A DNA stretch of 64,000 bases from Atopsyche davidsoni. Its lineage: Eukaryota; Arthropoda; Insecta; Trichoptera; Hydrobiosidae. Shown here one piece after another: positions 36,001 to 47,822 of the stretch (the stretch's first letter is position 1; the number at the start of each line of letters is the position of its first letter). The position numbers and the translations under genes were made by a program. The stretch covers positions 226,501 through 290,500 of the forward strand of contig JAILWY010000002.1 of the NCBI GenBank assembly GCA_022113835.1, in the 5' to 3' direction. The notes beneath the pieces were generated by a model, which worked only from the letters and a program-made list of their open reading frames with translations, searched no databases and was not told where the DNA came from.

Positions 36001-38626
36001 AGTAAATGTTTTTTTAAAGATGTGATTTAGTAATAGGGAATAATAGTGGAGACTTATTGAAAATGACCTGGTCATTAAGCAGGTGCTCCGGTGTGTTATC
36101 TTTTATGCGATTGATCTCTAAAATCTCTTGGCGATCGAGTTTTGTGCCTTTATTGTTAATATGCAAAATTTTGAGGTTGGAGTTCTGGTTAAAGTCGTGC
36201 TTATTATCAGAGAGGTGGAGGCCGAAGGTAGATGTTTCATCTCCCTTTTTCCATCCTCTTATGTGGTCTTTGGTCCTTGTGTTGAAGGATCTACCTGTTT
36301 AGCCAATGTAAGTGGCGTCGCAGTTGAGTTTATAAATGCCACTGTTACTGAATTTATCATTCTTATCTTTATTATTGATAAGAATTTTTGCTAGGGACAT
36401 ATTATTGTAATATGAGACCCTGCATGATCTAGAAAGGAGTTTACCGTATTTTTCGCAAGTCTCGCTGAAGAATGGGATTTTAACCCATTTTTTATTATTA
36501 TTATTTCTATCGCTTTTGGATAATTTAGAGATCATATCGACAAAGATATTTTTTGTTTTTTCGATAACATTTTAAGAATAATTGAAGGGTTATATCCGTT
36601 GGTAGTGGCTAATTTCAGTATGATTTTAAGTTCTGTATTGAAGTTATTTGCATCTAAGGGGACCGTACATAGCCGGTGTATGAGTGAGTGGAAAATGGCT
36701 AGCTTATGGGATATGATACGTCAAGACATCACATTTTTATTTGTGACCAGTTTCGATAATGCCAACGTGAAAGGTTGGCGAAACCGGTCACTAATAAAAA
36801 TAAAAATGTGGAAAATCACTCAAGTATTTTATTAAAAAATATTAACATTAATACATAAAATAATATCACAAGGATAGTTGCTGGTCTTTTCATAGATTTT
36901 ATTTTTAAATCCCCCGCATTGCTCTAAGGTTAAAAAAAATTATATTATAATAAAATTGTTTTAAATGTTTACTTAACAGAGTTTCATTAAATATTGTAAA
37001 CACATATCAAAGATATTTTATTTTTCTTTATAATTTCTGTGCGATCATTCTATTTGGTTACTGTTCAATTAACTGAATTCATATATAAAGTTTTAATTTA
37101 ATATTGTTAGTTAAATTGTAAACCTTTTAAAAAATCTGTTGATATTGACTTATAATATAATTTTTTTTACTGTCGGCCCTGGGTAGCGCTGTGGTACTAC
37201 TTCCGGGTGCTGACAGCTTGTCTTTAATTTTATAAATAAATATTTTAAATAAAATACTTGAGTGATTTTTCCACATGTTAATTTTTATTGGTGACCGGTT
37301 TTGCCAACCTTTCACATTGGCAGAGGTATTAGCTGTTAGAGAGATAGAGATGTAATGATTGTCAGGTGGTAAGGGGCAATTGAAGTTAAAAATAAAAAAA
37401 TTAAATTACCCCTTACTGCCTGACAATCATTACATCTCTATCTCTCTCTACTGACCAATACCTCTCTTTTTAACAATTGTTCACTCAATTGCTTGTTATT
37501 TTATAAATCCTCACTCAGTTTGATAATGCCAACGTGAAAGGTTGGTAAAACCGGTCACCAATATAAATTAACATGTGGAAAAATCACTCAAGTATTTTAT
37601 TTAAAATATTAAAATGGAATTCCACCAAGTACTCTGTCAAAAATATTGATCACTTAAATATACCATACACAATTTATTCGTTTGTGAAGGGGGATATCCC
37701 AGGGAGCGCACTTTTTTCTGTTCCCCAGTCTACCTCCTTTCCCTTATATCATAAGTAAATAAAACTGGAAATTTTATTTTATAGGAATTGTTGATATAAT
37801 CAACTTAGAAGCTATACTATGGAAAATTCAATATAAGGGACAGAGATTTACCAGAAGAAAACTATCAGAAAAAGAAGACGGAGATCTATGGGCGAAGGCT
37901 ATGTCCATCAGAGAGAATCTGGTGGATACTCTGTCGGCCCGCGATGATAAGTTAGCAGACATTATTATACAATGCGGTTCATTAGAAGATGTTGACTCAT
38001 CGCTTCTCAAAGAGTCTGTCCGTAGGGCGACATTAAAATTAGAGGCTTTCCCAGTACTGTGTGGGAGCTCATATAAAAATATTGGAGTGCAGTGTCTGAT
38101 GGACGGGGTTGTTGATTATTTGCCTTCACCCTCAGAGAGGAATCAAGTTTACAAATGCTTTGAATCAAATCTTTGTGCAAAAGCATTTAAAGTCCTACAT
38201 GATGATCAGAAAGGAGTTCTGACGTTTTTTAGAATTTTCTCTGGGTATATCAGTAAAGCACCAAAGATTTATAATATATCAAAGCAAAGATCAGAGCAGG
38301 TAAGTGCTCTCCAATACATGATAAAGCTCAATTTTTTATCCCAGTGGCTTTGCCGCACTCGCATCTGTTTCTGCTCAAGCCTTGCTTGTTGTGCTTGCAC
38401 TTTGACTTATAAAATAATACTTTCCACAATACATGGTGATATAACACGTAAACTCAATTTATACTTGATATCTGCTAAAACCAGTTAAAAACATGATTTA
38501 TCAATAAATTATGAATATTATCATATGATTTATGTATCTACGGTCTAATTTTGGCATGTGCTAAGACAATTTGGTGCAAATATTTTAAATCAGCTATAAC
38601 ACATCATACGGCAATCACGAGTAACC

Positions 38627-38661
<35 letters not shown>

Positions 38662-41600
38662 ATATTTGTACAGCGATCAACTTGCTGAGATAGTCCAATG
38701 CAATGGTCCAATTGTTGCTTCACTAGTTTTACATTCAAAACAAATCTTACACTATTGGTAATTTAAGAGTCTATATGTAAATAGATACATAGATTATGAA
38801 ATATAATTCATAATTACATAATACATTAAGCACTTATGAATTTATAAATCGTTCAAAATAGCATATAATACTAAGCATATAAACAGATTGCTACCACTGC
38901 GGCTAAGAAGTTAATCCTCTTGTTTAACGAAATGTATAAAATAAAAGATGTTCAAACTGAAGGGAGAGTGTGCATGTTTCAGGGAGGAAATCTTTACTTA
39001 CCCTATGCAGATGAATACAAAAGTGTGCTAGGGGTAGAGCGAGGGAATGTTGCCGTTGTAAGTGGTCTTAAGGTGAATATATTTTATTTTTAAATTTTTA
39101 AATTTGGGCAAACATAGGTCTCTGTGGACCTTTATTCTTTTCTATTTTCTAACTTTATAACATTTCAAGAGCATCAATTTTACTCTTAGTTTCCATATCA
39201 AGAAAATCTCACAGTCTCACAAGCTTATTTGTGTTTTGAAGAATTCATTTGACAACGTGGTTTGAAATTTCTGAATTTACCTTCCAATAATGTGATGATG
39301 CTGCCTATTGTGAATAAACTTGTTGACGATGTTCAATAAGTTGTTGGCCTTGACTCGAGTCTTACTTGCTTCAAATACCTGTCGCCGTTTACCTGTCCTC
39401 CACCCTACTTTTTCAGATGTCAATTTAATTTAATTTTACCGATGCTAGGTTTTTAAAGACAATTCAAGACATGGTCACCCTACAATATTCAGACTTTCTC
39501 CAAGGCAAACGTATTTATATAGGATAAAAGATAATTTTACTTTCAATATTTTCTGATTTATTTATCTTAAATTATCTTCATGACCATTATTTTGATCTGG
39601 AAAACATTCTAAACATGACAGACCGGTTTAATTTATAATACTTCATATTTGAGCAACAAATATTTATTGTCAAATAGCTAGAAGATTATGATCAGTTTTA
39701 TTTGTAAGTGCTTTCGCTTTTCAAGCCTTTGGTCAACAAAAGCCCCTGATAAGAGAAAGTATTCACACACATAAATGATCGTAATCTAGTAGACATTTGG
39801 TTATTCATATTTGTTAATTTTTTCATGAGAAATGTATGGTTTGAAATGTAGATTACTGCCACCAAAATTTACTATTTTGCGAACATTATTATTTTACAGT
39901 CGACCATGACGGGTGATATCATAACTTCGTCACCATCGGCCGCCTCCAGTGCAAAAAAACATCTTACAGAAAAACTCCTCAAAACCAAATCGCGAAAAGA
40001 ACTCTGTCTTCCACCTTATTTATGGAACCGGATAGCTTCCAATTCCGAAGGGGAAGTAGATCCAGAGAAGGCTGCGTCTTTCATCCTCAGAGGAGGTGCA
40101 ATAATTCCAGATCCAGTGTTTCTATGTTCAATAGAGCCTCCCAGCCTGGCATACCAGAACTCCCTGGAGGCCGCTTTGGATGAGCTGCAGAGAGAAGATC
40201 CCAGTCTCAGAGTCATTCACAATGCAGAAACTGGACAAACTGTTTTAGCCGGTATTTTATATGTATTTCTTTAATTTGTACTTACTTTATCCCATTCATC
40301 ATTAATAAAAAGCAAATCTTTTCAAAATTGACTCATAATTTTGCAACTTATTTCAGTCTTATTTAGCAATTGAACCAATACATGTTATGCTGGCTTTATC
40401 TATTTTTTAGGGAATATCACTTAGCAAATATAAGTAAGATAGTTATTAGATTAAAAAAATCATAAATAGTTTTCATATTTTATAGTAGTCAGTATAAGAT
40501 TATCCAATCATATTCATGGAAAATCTATTCAATACTTATGATTTACATTGCAAATACTCGCCCGGTGATTAGTGTACGAGGTGTCCTGTTATTTCTTAAT
40601 TTGTTTGATCTTATTTATTCTCACCTCTACTGTATAGATTTTGTTTTTGAATAAGTGCATTTCCAGGAATGGGAGAACTTCACTTGGATATAATAAAAGC
40701 CAGAATAGAATCTGAGTATAGAATAGAAGTCGATCTTGGCCCCCTTCAAATAGCATACAAAGAGAGTCTCACATCGTCTGCTCGAGAAAATCACTTCTCC
40801 AATAATAAAATAGGATCAACAAAACATTCTGTCAACGTCACATTGTCTGCATATCCAGCTATAACTGGCAAAGAATTATTTAGGTAAAGTTCATGCCAAA
40901 AATTTTAAAATTCTTTTATTTCTTATCTTTCAGGCAGTTGAGTAAATAAGCATGTAATATAATGCACTAATATACAAATATGGACAGTTACATTGTAAAT
41001 TTCAATCTGTTTTTAAAAAATTTCAGAATGGATACGACTAAAGACAGTGCTTCCAACTTAGCTCATATTTATCCCAAACATCTCCAGGCTGTGAAACAAG
41101 GAGTTCAGTCGTCATTACTTCATGGTCCTAAAATTGGATGTCCTGTAAGTAACCCACAAATATTACAATTATAGATTTTGCTATGGAAAATCAGCTAACC
41201 AAACGCTATAAAAGGATAATTCATAGAAAAATTAACTAATATCTATCAAGTAAGTTATAAATGTGAGACAATGTTCTGCTTTGGTTTCTTATTTGGCAAC
41301 TAGTTAATATTACATAAGTGTAGTTTTAATGACTGAAATGTTTGTTTTATGGGCTTAATGTTTTATAGCCTTTGAAATAAATAAATTTGTAATGTAGATT
41401 ACTGCAGAATTTTTTTATTTTTAGCTTATTAACGTTGGAGTCACACTTCACTGGCTGGAAGTCGGACGCGGAACATCTGAAACCTTCATAGCGTCCACTG
41501 TTTCGCAATGTTTGAGAAAAGTAAGGAAAATTTCAATATTAACATCATTATTTTTAACTAGAATTTTCCCTAGTTCAATTCTTTGGAACTGAGAAATTTG

Positions 41601-42434
41601 GTCAAGTTAGTATTTGGCAAGCATGGGTACAAGTAAAGTGCATCACACAATGAATAGTTATAACTTGTACAGATTACCTTGGTTGGAGTTGAAGGAGGTG
41701 ATGAGAGATTCATTCATAAATGCACATGTACAACTCGTAGTTCAAATTGACACAGTGACCATATCTTCACTGCTGCCTAGCTTATTGTTCACTTCAGTTC
41801 GAAAAATAAGAGTTTGAAAGTAATAATTGACTTTTTTAAAAGAGCGTGCACCAATTTAAAAATAGGAAACAAGGTAAGTCCAAGAGTTGGATAATAGCAG
41901 ATCACTATATTGGCTGTTTATTTTTTATGACACAGGTGTTTGAGAACGCAGGTGCTGTGCTGCTGGAGCCGGTTATGGCGCTTGAAGTGATCTGTGAGAG
42001 CAGATACCTCTCCACCATCATGAGTGACTTGACCGGTAGACGCACTGTCATTCAGAATGTAGGAGTGCGAGGAAATAACAAGGTAAAATACTCTCACATG
42101 GAAAATGTAAAGCATGGCGCACACTTCTGTTATCGATAGTATTGACGAGAGTCAAAGCTTTTGAAAAATTATTGAGCGCGGAAAAGATGTTTATTGAATG
42201 AATGACATAAAAAATAAATTTTATATTGAATATATAATATCCAATAATAAATATTTGAATATATTTGTACAGATTATAGAATGTTTGACCCCACTGGTGG
42301 AGCTTCTGGGTTACTCGACAGACCTGCGCTGCCTGTCATCCGGGACCGCTACCTTCACCATGGAGTTCTACAGTAACCAACAGATGTCATCCATGGATGA
42401 AGAAAAAGCCATCAAAAACATCCAAGGCTTTTAG
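30034..42434 (+). CDS. GFM2: Mitochondrial elongation factor G 2 (ribosome-releasing factor 2), 12 exons
   Basis: GTPase that acts with mitochondrial RRF to split ribosomes after termination. Exons: 30034-30196, 30305-30433, 34862-34999, 35247-35438, 37785-38299, 38983-39072, 39900-40251, 40667-40883, 41027-41144, 41425-41520, 41936-42082, 42273-42434; 2319 nt, 772 residues (human GFM2 779). The N-terminus is rich in Lys/Arg without acids for ~33 residues, fitting a mitochondrial presequence. P-loop [13 protein letters not shown] is split by intron 1; then [40 protein letters not shown], domain [21 protein letters not shown] and YADEYKSV, domain IV AYKESL and [12 protein letters not shown], domain [21 protein letters not shown] ending NIQGF. 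Intron 3 has a GC donor (35,000). An upstream in-frame acceptor (exon start 38,887) would add 32 residues; the 38,983 start fits the family better. Confidence 0.96.
30787..33215 (+). mobile_element. Unclassified TIR DNA transposon with GGGTGTCCC ends
   Basis: About 2.43 kb bounded by inverted TTAGGGTGTCCCTTA. Beyond the ends, a second related block (GTGCCGAC, near 30,905 and, inverted, near 33,080) is shared by the two sides. It is inserted in AT-repeat DNA, so the target duplication (TA or TTA) cannot be resolved. It lies in GFM2 intron 2 in the same direction as GFM2, and encodes a broken transposase-like gene. Confidence 0.8.
31105..32929 (+). pseudogene. Transposase-like gene with D...CxxH...RW signature, frameshifted
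   Basis: A continuous protein of roughly 600 residues can be followed through at least four frame changes or stops (about 31,330, 31,915, 32,080, 32,725). Recognisable segments in order: a Lys/Glu-rich coiled stretch ([20 protein letters not shown]), [31 protein letters not shown] (candidate catalytic Asp), [14 protein letters not shown] (CxxH), [15 protein letters not shown] (RW), [11 protein letters not shown], and [16 protein letters not shown] near the end. The order Asp, CxxH, RW, late Glu resembles the hAT-type RNase-H fold, but the element ends are not hAT-like. I recall similar uncharacterised proteins in many invertebrates but cannot name the superfamily. Confidence 0.65.
33366..34766 (-). 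mobile_element. Tigger/pogo-type transposon, shortened
   Basis: 1,401 bp with inverted ends CACCCATACCTCGCT followed by TTACGGCC or TATACGGCC, and TA flanks (33,364-33,365 and 34,767-34,768). Sub-terminal repeats related to GGCCGTATAGCG occur at both sides. It starts only ~150 bp after the preceding transposon, within GFM2 intron 2. Confidence 0.9.
33443..34415 (-). pseudogene. Tigger-type transposase remnant
   Basis: Minus-strand segments: CENP-B-like block ([20 protein letters not shown], near 34,230-34,290), then after a frame change the DDE domain with [18 protein letters not shown] (first Asp), [11 protein letters not shown] (second), a stop at about 33,779, and [20 protein letters not shown]. 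The N-terminal psq-type helix-turn-helix is missing. Not functional. Confidence 0.9.
35587..36845 (-). mobile_element. Penelope-like element (5'-truncated) with terminal repeats
   Basis: Left (35,587-35,721) and right (36,751-36,845) ends are the family A repeat in opposite orientation, each with the CCAACC...GTTGGC hairpin. Between them a minus-strand frame (36,299-36,535) reads [34 protein letters not shown], and [14 protein letters not shown], the start of the GIY-YIG endonuclease domain characteristic of Penelope-like elements. Further minus-strand sequence down to about 36,060 looks like the rest of that domain in broken frames. The reverse transcriptase is lost. Lies in GFM2 intron 4. 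Confidence 0.8.
37240..37650. repeat. Large palindrome built of two inverted Penelope-type repeats
   Basis: The left arm (37,240-37,396) and right arm (about 37,410-37,650) are inverted copies of the same family A terminus plus part of the adjoining element (AGAGATGTAATGATTGTCAG on one side, its complement on the other), meeting at a short AT spacer near 37,390-37,405. Both arms carry the ACCGG and CCAAC hairpin motifs. Lies in GFM2 intron 4, 135 bp before exon 5. Confidence 0.85.
38631..38658 (+). repeat. (CT)n microsatellite
   Basis: Fourteen CT units in GFM2 intron 5. Confidence 0.95.
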
Positions 42435-42464
42435 TTTGGTTTTATAGTATAAATTTTGTTAGTA

Positions 42465-42470
42465 AATAAA
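42465..42470 (+). promoter_or_regulatory. Polyadenylation signal of GFM2
   Basis: AATAAA 30 bases after the GFM2 stop codon, in a TA-rich context; a GT/T-rich element (GAGTGTTCTTTTTT) follows at about 42,489. Confidence 0.7.
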
Positions 42471-42966
42471 AACAGCCTTAACCCCTTGTGAGTGTTCTTT
42501 TTTTATGGTTTCTTACTAGGATTTGTACAAAGCAGATGAATGTTTTTTTCTATTTAAACTTGGATTGGAGCTTTTTTAAATATTCAATGTCCTTTGCTCC
42601 AAATAAATGGTGCAGGGATTGTTTATAGTCTTGTGCATAAGTATGTAATTCTTGTTCCGTGTATAAGGCAAGCATTACTACTTGTCGGTGAATATAATGC
42701 AGTCAGATCAGAATCCTATATAGATATTAATAAAATAAATAATTTAGGTGATAATAGAAAAGGCTGTTATTATGCAGTTTTTATTTTATTAACAACAAAT
42801 GTACATAATTTTATGTATTATATTCATAAAATAATTTAAATACTTGAACAGTATCAATATTTGTCAAAACAAAAAAAAAACCCTTAGAAAATATTTAATA
42901 TCAAATAAAATTATTCAAATACTACTTGAATTTGCAGTTTTTAGATTATAAGATAAATAAACAATT

Positions 42967-43060
42967 TTATAGATTTACTGTAGGGGTCTTGCGGGTGAAG
43001 GGCTTGCGGTGGTGTTTACGAATCAAATGGAGGTCAGTTGTCTCAACTGGTTCCTTGTAA
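42967..43060 (-). CDS. Orphan exon-like frame, possible terminal exon
   Basis: Minus strand: a T-rich tract and AG acceptor at 43,061-43,062 is followed by an open frame of 30 codons (YKEPVETTDLHLIRKHHRKP, then FTRKTPTVNL) and TAA. The codons are GC-richer than the surrounding DNA and the acceptor needs two bases of a codon from an upstream exon. No partner exon was identified in the 8 kb upstream; AMPD ends in a different phase. I do not recognise the peptide. Confidence 0.35.
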
Positions 43061-45068
43061 CTAAAAAAAAGTTGCATATAAATATATGATTAATTAAATT
43101 ATTTAATATGGATAGCCCTTGAAAAACAGCAGTATTTCAAGGTTGATAAGTGTACCGTCAACCTTGCTGGAATCTTTCATTCAATTTGGTGTTTATTTGA
43201 ATTATAAAACAAAATAAAATTTAAATAACTTATTACAACCTTACTTTCATAGCAAATCAATTATTAATACTTATGAACATCAAAGGAATTTTTTTTTCTT
43301 AGTTAATATGTTTCAAATTACATCAATAGGTAAAGAGACATGTTCATTATTTTTATAAATAAATATTATATTTTTTAGTTAAAAAGAAGTAAAAATAATT
43401 AGATAAATTAATGATTTTTATTAGATTATTTCAAGATCCTTCACAATCCGTCACTAAAGTAAATTATTTGAATAGTTGTAAATAGTCAGTGAAATGGTAA
43501 GATTTATGATTGATTAAAATCTACACTGGAGTTTATTTGGGAGTATATTTAGTTTTTATAATTATTTAATACTTTATTTACACGGTTTCTGGTGTCTGGG
43601 ATTTAGCTCATAATATTGAACGATACTGCTTAATACCATATTGAACAAGTAAATACATAAATTGAAGCGATGGATTAGTTTTAAAAATGTCATAATCAAA
43701 GAATTACCCAATTAGATGGATAATGATACAGCAGAACCTCTCAGAAGGCGACTGGCCAGATTGGCCCACACAGGAATAATTCTTAAAAAAACTAGGCACC
43801 GGGAAATCTGCTTAATTAATTATTTATTAAAATTAATGATTATTGTAAAAATCTCTCCTTTTGTGTCCGTTGCCCCATGCTTTGGAATATGTAGGTAGTC
43901 TGCTATTTGCTAATTGTAAGAATCAAATATTCAAAAAATTACTTGTGGTTTCATAGTACGCCACGAGTATAGTGAGGTGTGGTTCTGTAAGTCAGCCAAA
44001 TAGTTTGCTTGGTTAAACAATTAAACAGGGGAGGATATCAAATATTATGTGTTATAAAAGCAGTTTTATAATAAACTAAAGTTGAATATTTGTTTTACAA
44101 ATTTTTGCATGAAATATGCAAAACAATAATTTGCTTATAATAATGGAGAAAAATATGACCATTATCAGTTGTGTGCGGTTCGTCCAAGCTGAATCCTTTT
44201 AAAAGCAATTCACTGCTTTCCTGCTCGCACAGACTGCAAGCCGCTGTTCAATATTCGCATCTACTTCAGGCCATATTCCATTATTCTGGCAAACCATTAT
44301 TAATAGGTGAAAATACTAGTTTTATTTAGTTTCATATAAATGACGTTAGATGAAAACATGCAGCACACTAAAATTTATCAGTAATTTAGTTTCCTTTTGC
44401 TTGAAGTCCAGATGAGGTGTATTTAATTTCACACAAGAACTATATAGTGTTTTATGTTAAATTACAGGAAAACATGTATCAAAATGAAACCACCTGTTAC
44501 TGCATGCCTTCAACTATCATTACGTACTAGAGGCTCAGGTTGCTCGGGGTTGGGCGCTGGGGGGCTGTTCTAGTTTTGGAACGGTCTGTGGGAGAGTGTG
44601 AGGGAGGCGAGGGTCCACAGAGGAAAGGCAGTCTCCGACATTGATGCATCAACAAACTTTACTGGGTTCAAGGAATTTGAGGAATAGGATTTCAATTTCA
44701 TTCCGTTGTTAGTCTGGAAAGTTTAGCAAGTAGATTTAGATAAGAAAGTTTTTAGGTATGGATAGTGATGGTCCTAAAAAAATATTGATCTATTTGTTTA
44801 CAAATGGACAAATGATAAAGAACAAACAAGAATATGTTTGAGTGAGGCTGGGTCTTGAGAGCAATGCCCTGCCATCGACTCACAGGCTTTAAGGCATAGC
44901 AAATGTCACCAAGAATGATTTATTGAGTAAACAAATAAGAAAAATCAAGTTGATAAAGTTACTTGCTATTTAATTTATGACAGTAAACTAAGCTTTTGTT
45001 TGTGATTAATTAAAGCACAATTTTTCTCACTTTTACTAAACACAGGTTTGTGTCATATTATTTTAGCA

Positions 45069-45264
45069 CAGTCATGTCAAAGATACGGCCCGCGGGCCGC
45101 ATCCGGCCCTCGAGCCGTATCAATACGGCCCGCGATCGCAATGTGTCACAGAAAGAAGAATCATGCTTTTTAGAGCTTTTAGACTTATTTTATTTGAATC
45201 TGGCCCGCCTACACATTCTAAATTTAGTATATGGCCCTCTGCAAAATTGAGTTTGACACCTCTG
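45069..45264. mobile_element. 196-bp hAT miniature element with perfect 8-bp target duplication
   Basis: Ends CAGTCATGTCAAAGATACGG and, inverted, CAGAGGTGTCAAACTCAA. The flanking octamer TTTTAGCA is present on both sides (45,061-45,068 and 45,265-45,272). Both ends match those of the 3-kb hAT element at 54,794-57,834, so this is its deletion derivative. It contains the CGGCCCGCGGGCC palindrome. Confidence 0.93.
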
Positions 45265-46005
45265 TTTTAGCAGGTCATGAATGGGTGGAGTTTTGTTGAT
45301 GAAATTAAAAGCTTTGCTTAGTAATTTGAACATATTTATACTTGATAAATTCATACACAAAATAAGAACAGTTGGTGAATCTAAAAATGAGCCATTGATA
45401 GTTACAAGAATAACCACTATCTAAACAACAAATACCACATTGAAGTTAGCAAATGACAGCATGAAGTTTTGGAGCTAACATTATCTATATAAATGCTGTA
45501 ATATCACACAAGTTAAATTTGTTTTTTTAGTATATTTTTTAGTATTTTAAGTATCGTTAATTCAACACAACAGAAAAAAATGTATAGTAGCATTTGACTG
45601 ATTACATTCAAAAGGCCTCTCTACTGAATCGATATCCTCCACAGATTGTTATATATTTTATATGCATGTAGTGACGCTATTTAATAAAATAAATTACCAT
45701 AGAATAGAGCAAACATTAATAATTAAAAAAGTTCACTCAAAACTAAAAGACCAAGCAAGCCTTTTTTTGAAGTTGACTATAAAGAAAATGAATTAAGTTG
45801 TAAATAAAAGTAATAAGCAAACTTATCATATCACATTAGCCCAAATATAATGGTCTCAATGGTGATTGGTATTTGTTTTTAAAATTCAACCTAGAGCTCA
45901 GAGACTCAAGTCCATGTCCTTGTGATTTTTGTGCTGAAGTAATAAGTAATAACAAAATGTTGATAGTCATTCATATAAATATCATAACGTAACAATATTA
46001 AGTAA

Positions 46006-46065
46006 TAAATATTTTTGACAGAGTACTCGGAATTCCATTTCAATATTTTAAATAAAATACTTACT
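46006..46065 (+). repeat. Fragment of Penelope-type terminal repeat (family A)
   Basis: Outer block only (ATTTTTGACAGAGTACTCGG, GAATTCCATTTCAATATTTT, AATAAAATACTT). Confidence 0.75.
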
Positions 46066-47754
46066 AAATAGTAACAATATTACACATGTGTAAAAGACAA
46101 TGAATAAATATAGATTTGGTTTGATGTAAGTTTGTCAAAAATATGTTCTTGGTTATGATAAACATGCATATACAGCCATTATTAACTCAAAGCGACAGAC
46201 TGACCATCATAAGTGATGAGAATTTTTTTAAATACATACTTGTTGATGAGGTTTAGATTGTTGCCCTATCGTATGAAAATAAATAGCAAAAAATTACTAT
46301 TCTACATAATTTATTTGTGAGCATCAGGGCGATTTTCGGTTCAAATAACAAATGAAGCATCACTAAAAGTGGATTCAAGTTTTAATAATAATACATTTTA
46401 ACATTCTTTCCAATGCATTGATCTCAACGAAGTATTAAATTTTGTAAGATATTGTTTGATCTTCCATTTGGGGCCCTATCAGGGTTTCTCAGCCATAGGG
46501 ATTACTTCCTGTAATATTTACAAATGCAAAATATTCTAGGAAAAGTATTTTGTAATGAACAAAAACTGTAGATCGTTTATTTGTATATTTAAGCCTCAAT
46601 ACATATTATTACATATTAGAAAAGCATTAAAAAAGTTTATTTAAATTTACTATACTTTTATATAAGACCAAATATAAGTCCGAGATGTGATAAGGCGTGT
46701 ACTCTATTAGAGACATCTAAACTCTATAAGGTTCAAAAGTAAGGCAAATTTGACAATGTCAGTCTTATACAAAAACCCTTGATACAAATAAAACTGACAG
46801 GCCCTCGCTCGTACCTTATTCCAGCCAAACAATAAAGACGCTTGATACATCCAAGTCAGAAAAATCCAATGCTGATATTATATATAATGCATTTAATTCT
46901 TACAAAGTGTGATCTTTGCATACCTAACCCGACCTACAGTACTAACAGACACCAGTCACGCTTCTGGCATGATCTGTGGCCCCAACTTTAGAATTTCACC
47001 TCATCTCAGATTGTCCAAATCATTTCTTCATTCAAACAAGAAAATTTTATTTTATTTTAAAGACCGAAAGTAAAAAATTATAAATTAAAAAATTTCCAAG
47101 AAAAAAAAAAAGTTATATAAAATGAAGGGAAGTCTTTTACAAATAAAATTTAATGGAAAGGATGCTTCAGAAATAGAGAAATTGCACATTTTTGAAAAAT
47201 AATTGAATATTTTTGTTTGCTTGGAAATAAATTTAGGCAATTTGGGGACAATTTGATTTGAATTTTAAGATACTGTTATTTTATTCTTAATGTTATACTT
47301 ATGTTTATTTGGCAAGGTATTTATACATGAAAAAGGGATTGGTCTTACACAAGTAACATCTACATTTTATACTCCATTAGACTACTAAAAGTTAGCATGT
47401 TTTTTTTGAATAACAATATGCATTATACAAATTCCATATAATTTCAAACTGTGTCCCTCTTGCTGCTTTACGAATGCTTTTAACTTTTAATACATATGTT
47501 TTTATTTATCCTACGATAATAATAGTTGAATATATTTTATAAAAATGGGACAAGTACAAAGCATTAAATTTTAAAGAAGAGAGAAAAAATTATTATAATT
47601 TATTTTATTAAAGAAAATATTTAGTTTGCATAAAATATTTTTTCCAGAACATAAACCAACATTTAGATTTATACAGTATATTAAAATCATTTATATTCTG
47701 TATAAATCAGTAAAAATATGTTAATTTACATGAATATTACACATATGATATAAA

Positions 47755-47757
47755 GCA

Positions 47758-47788
<31 letters not shown>

Positions 47789-47822
47789 GTATATGTATGT
47801 ATGTATGTATGGTATATATACA
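47755..47822. repeat. TA / TATG microsatellite
   Basis: Alternating TA and GTAT units in intergenic DNA. Confidence 0.85.

Noticed and set aside
44520..44650. Possible exon with Ser/Pro-rich frame on the minus strand
   Set aside because: Open in more than one frame, no convincing acceptor, no partner exon.
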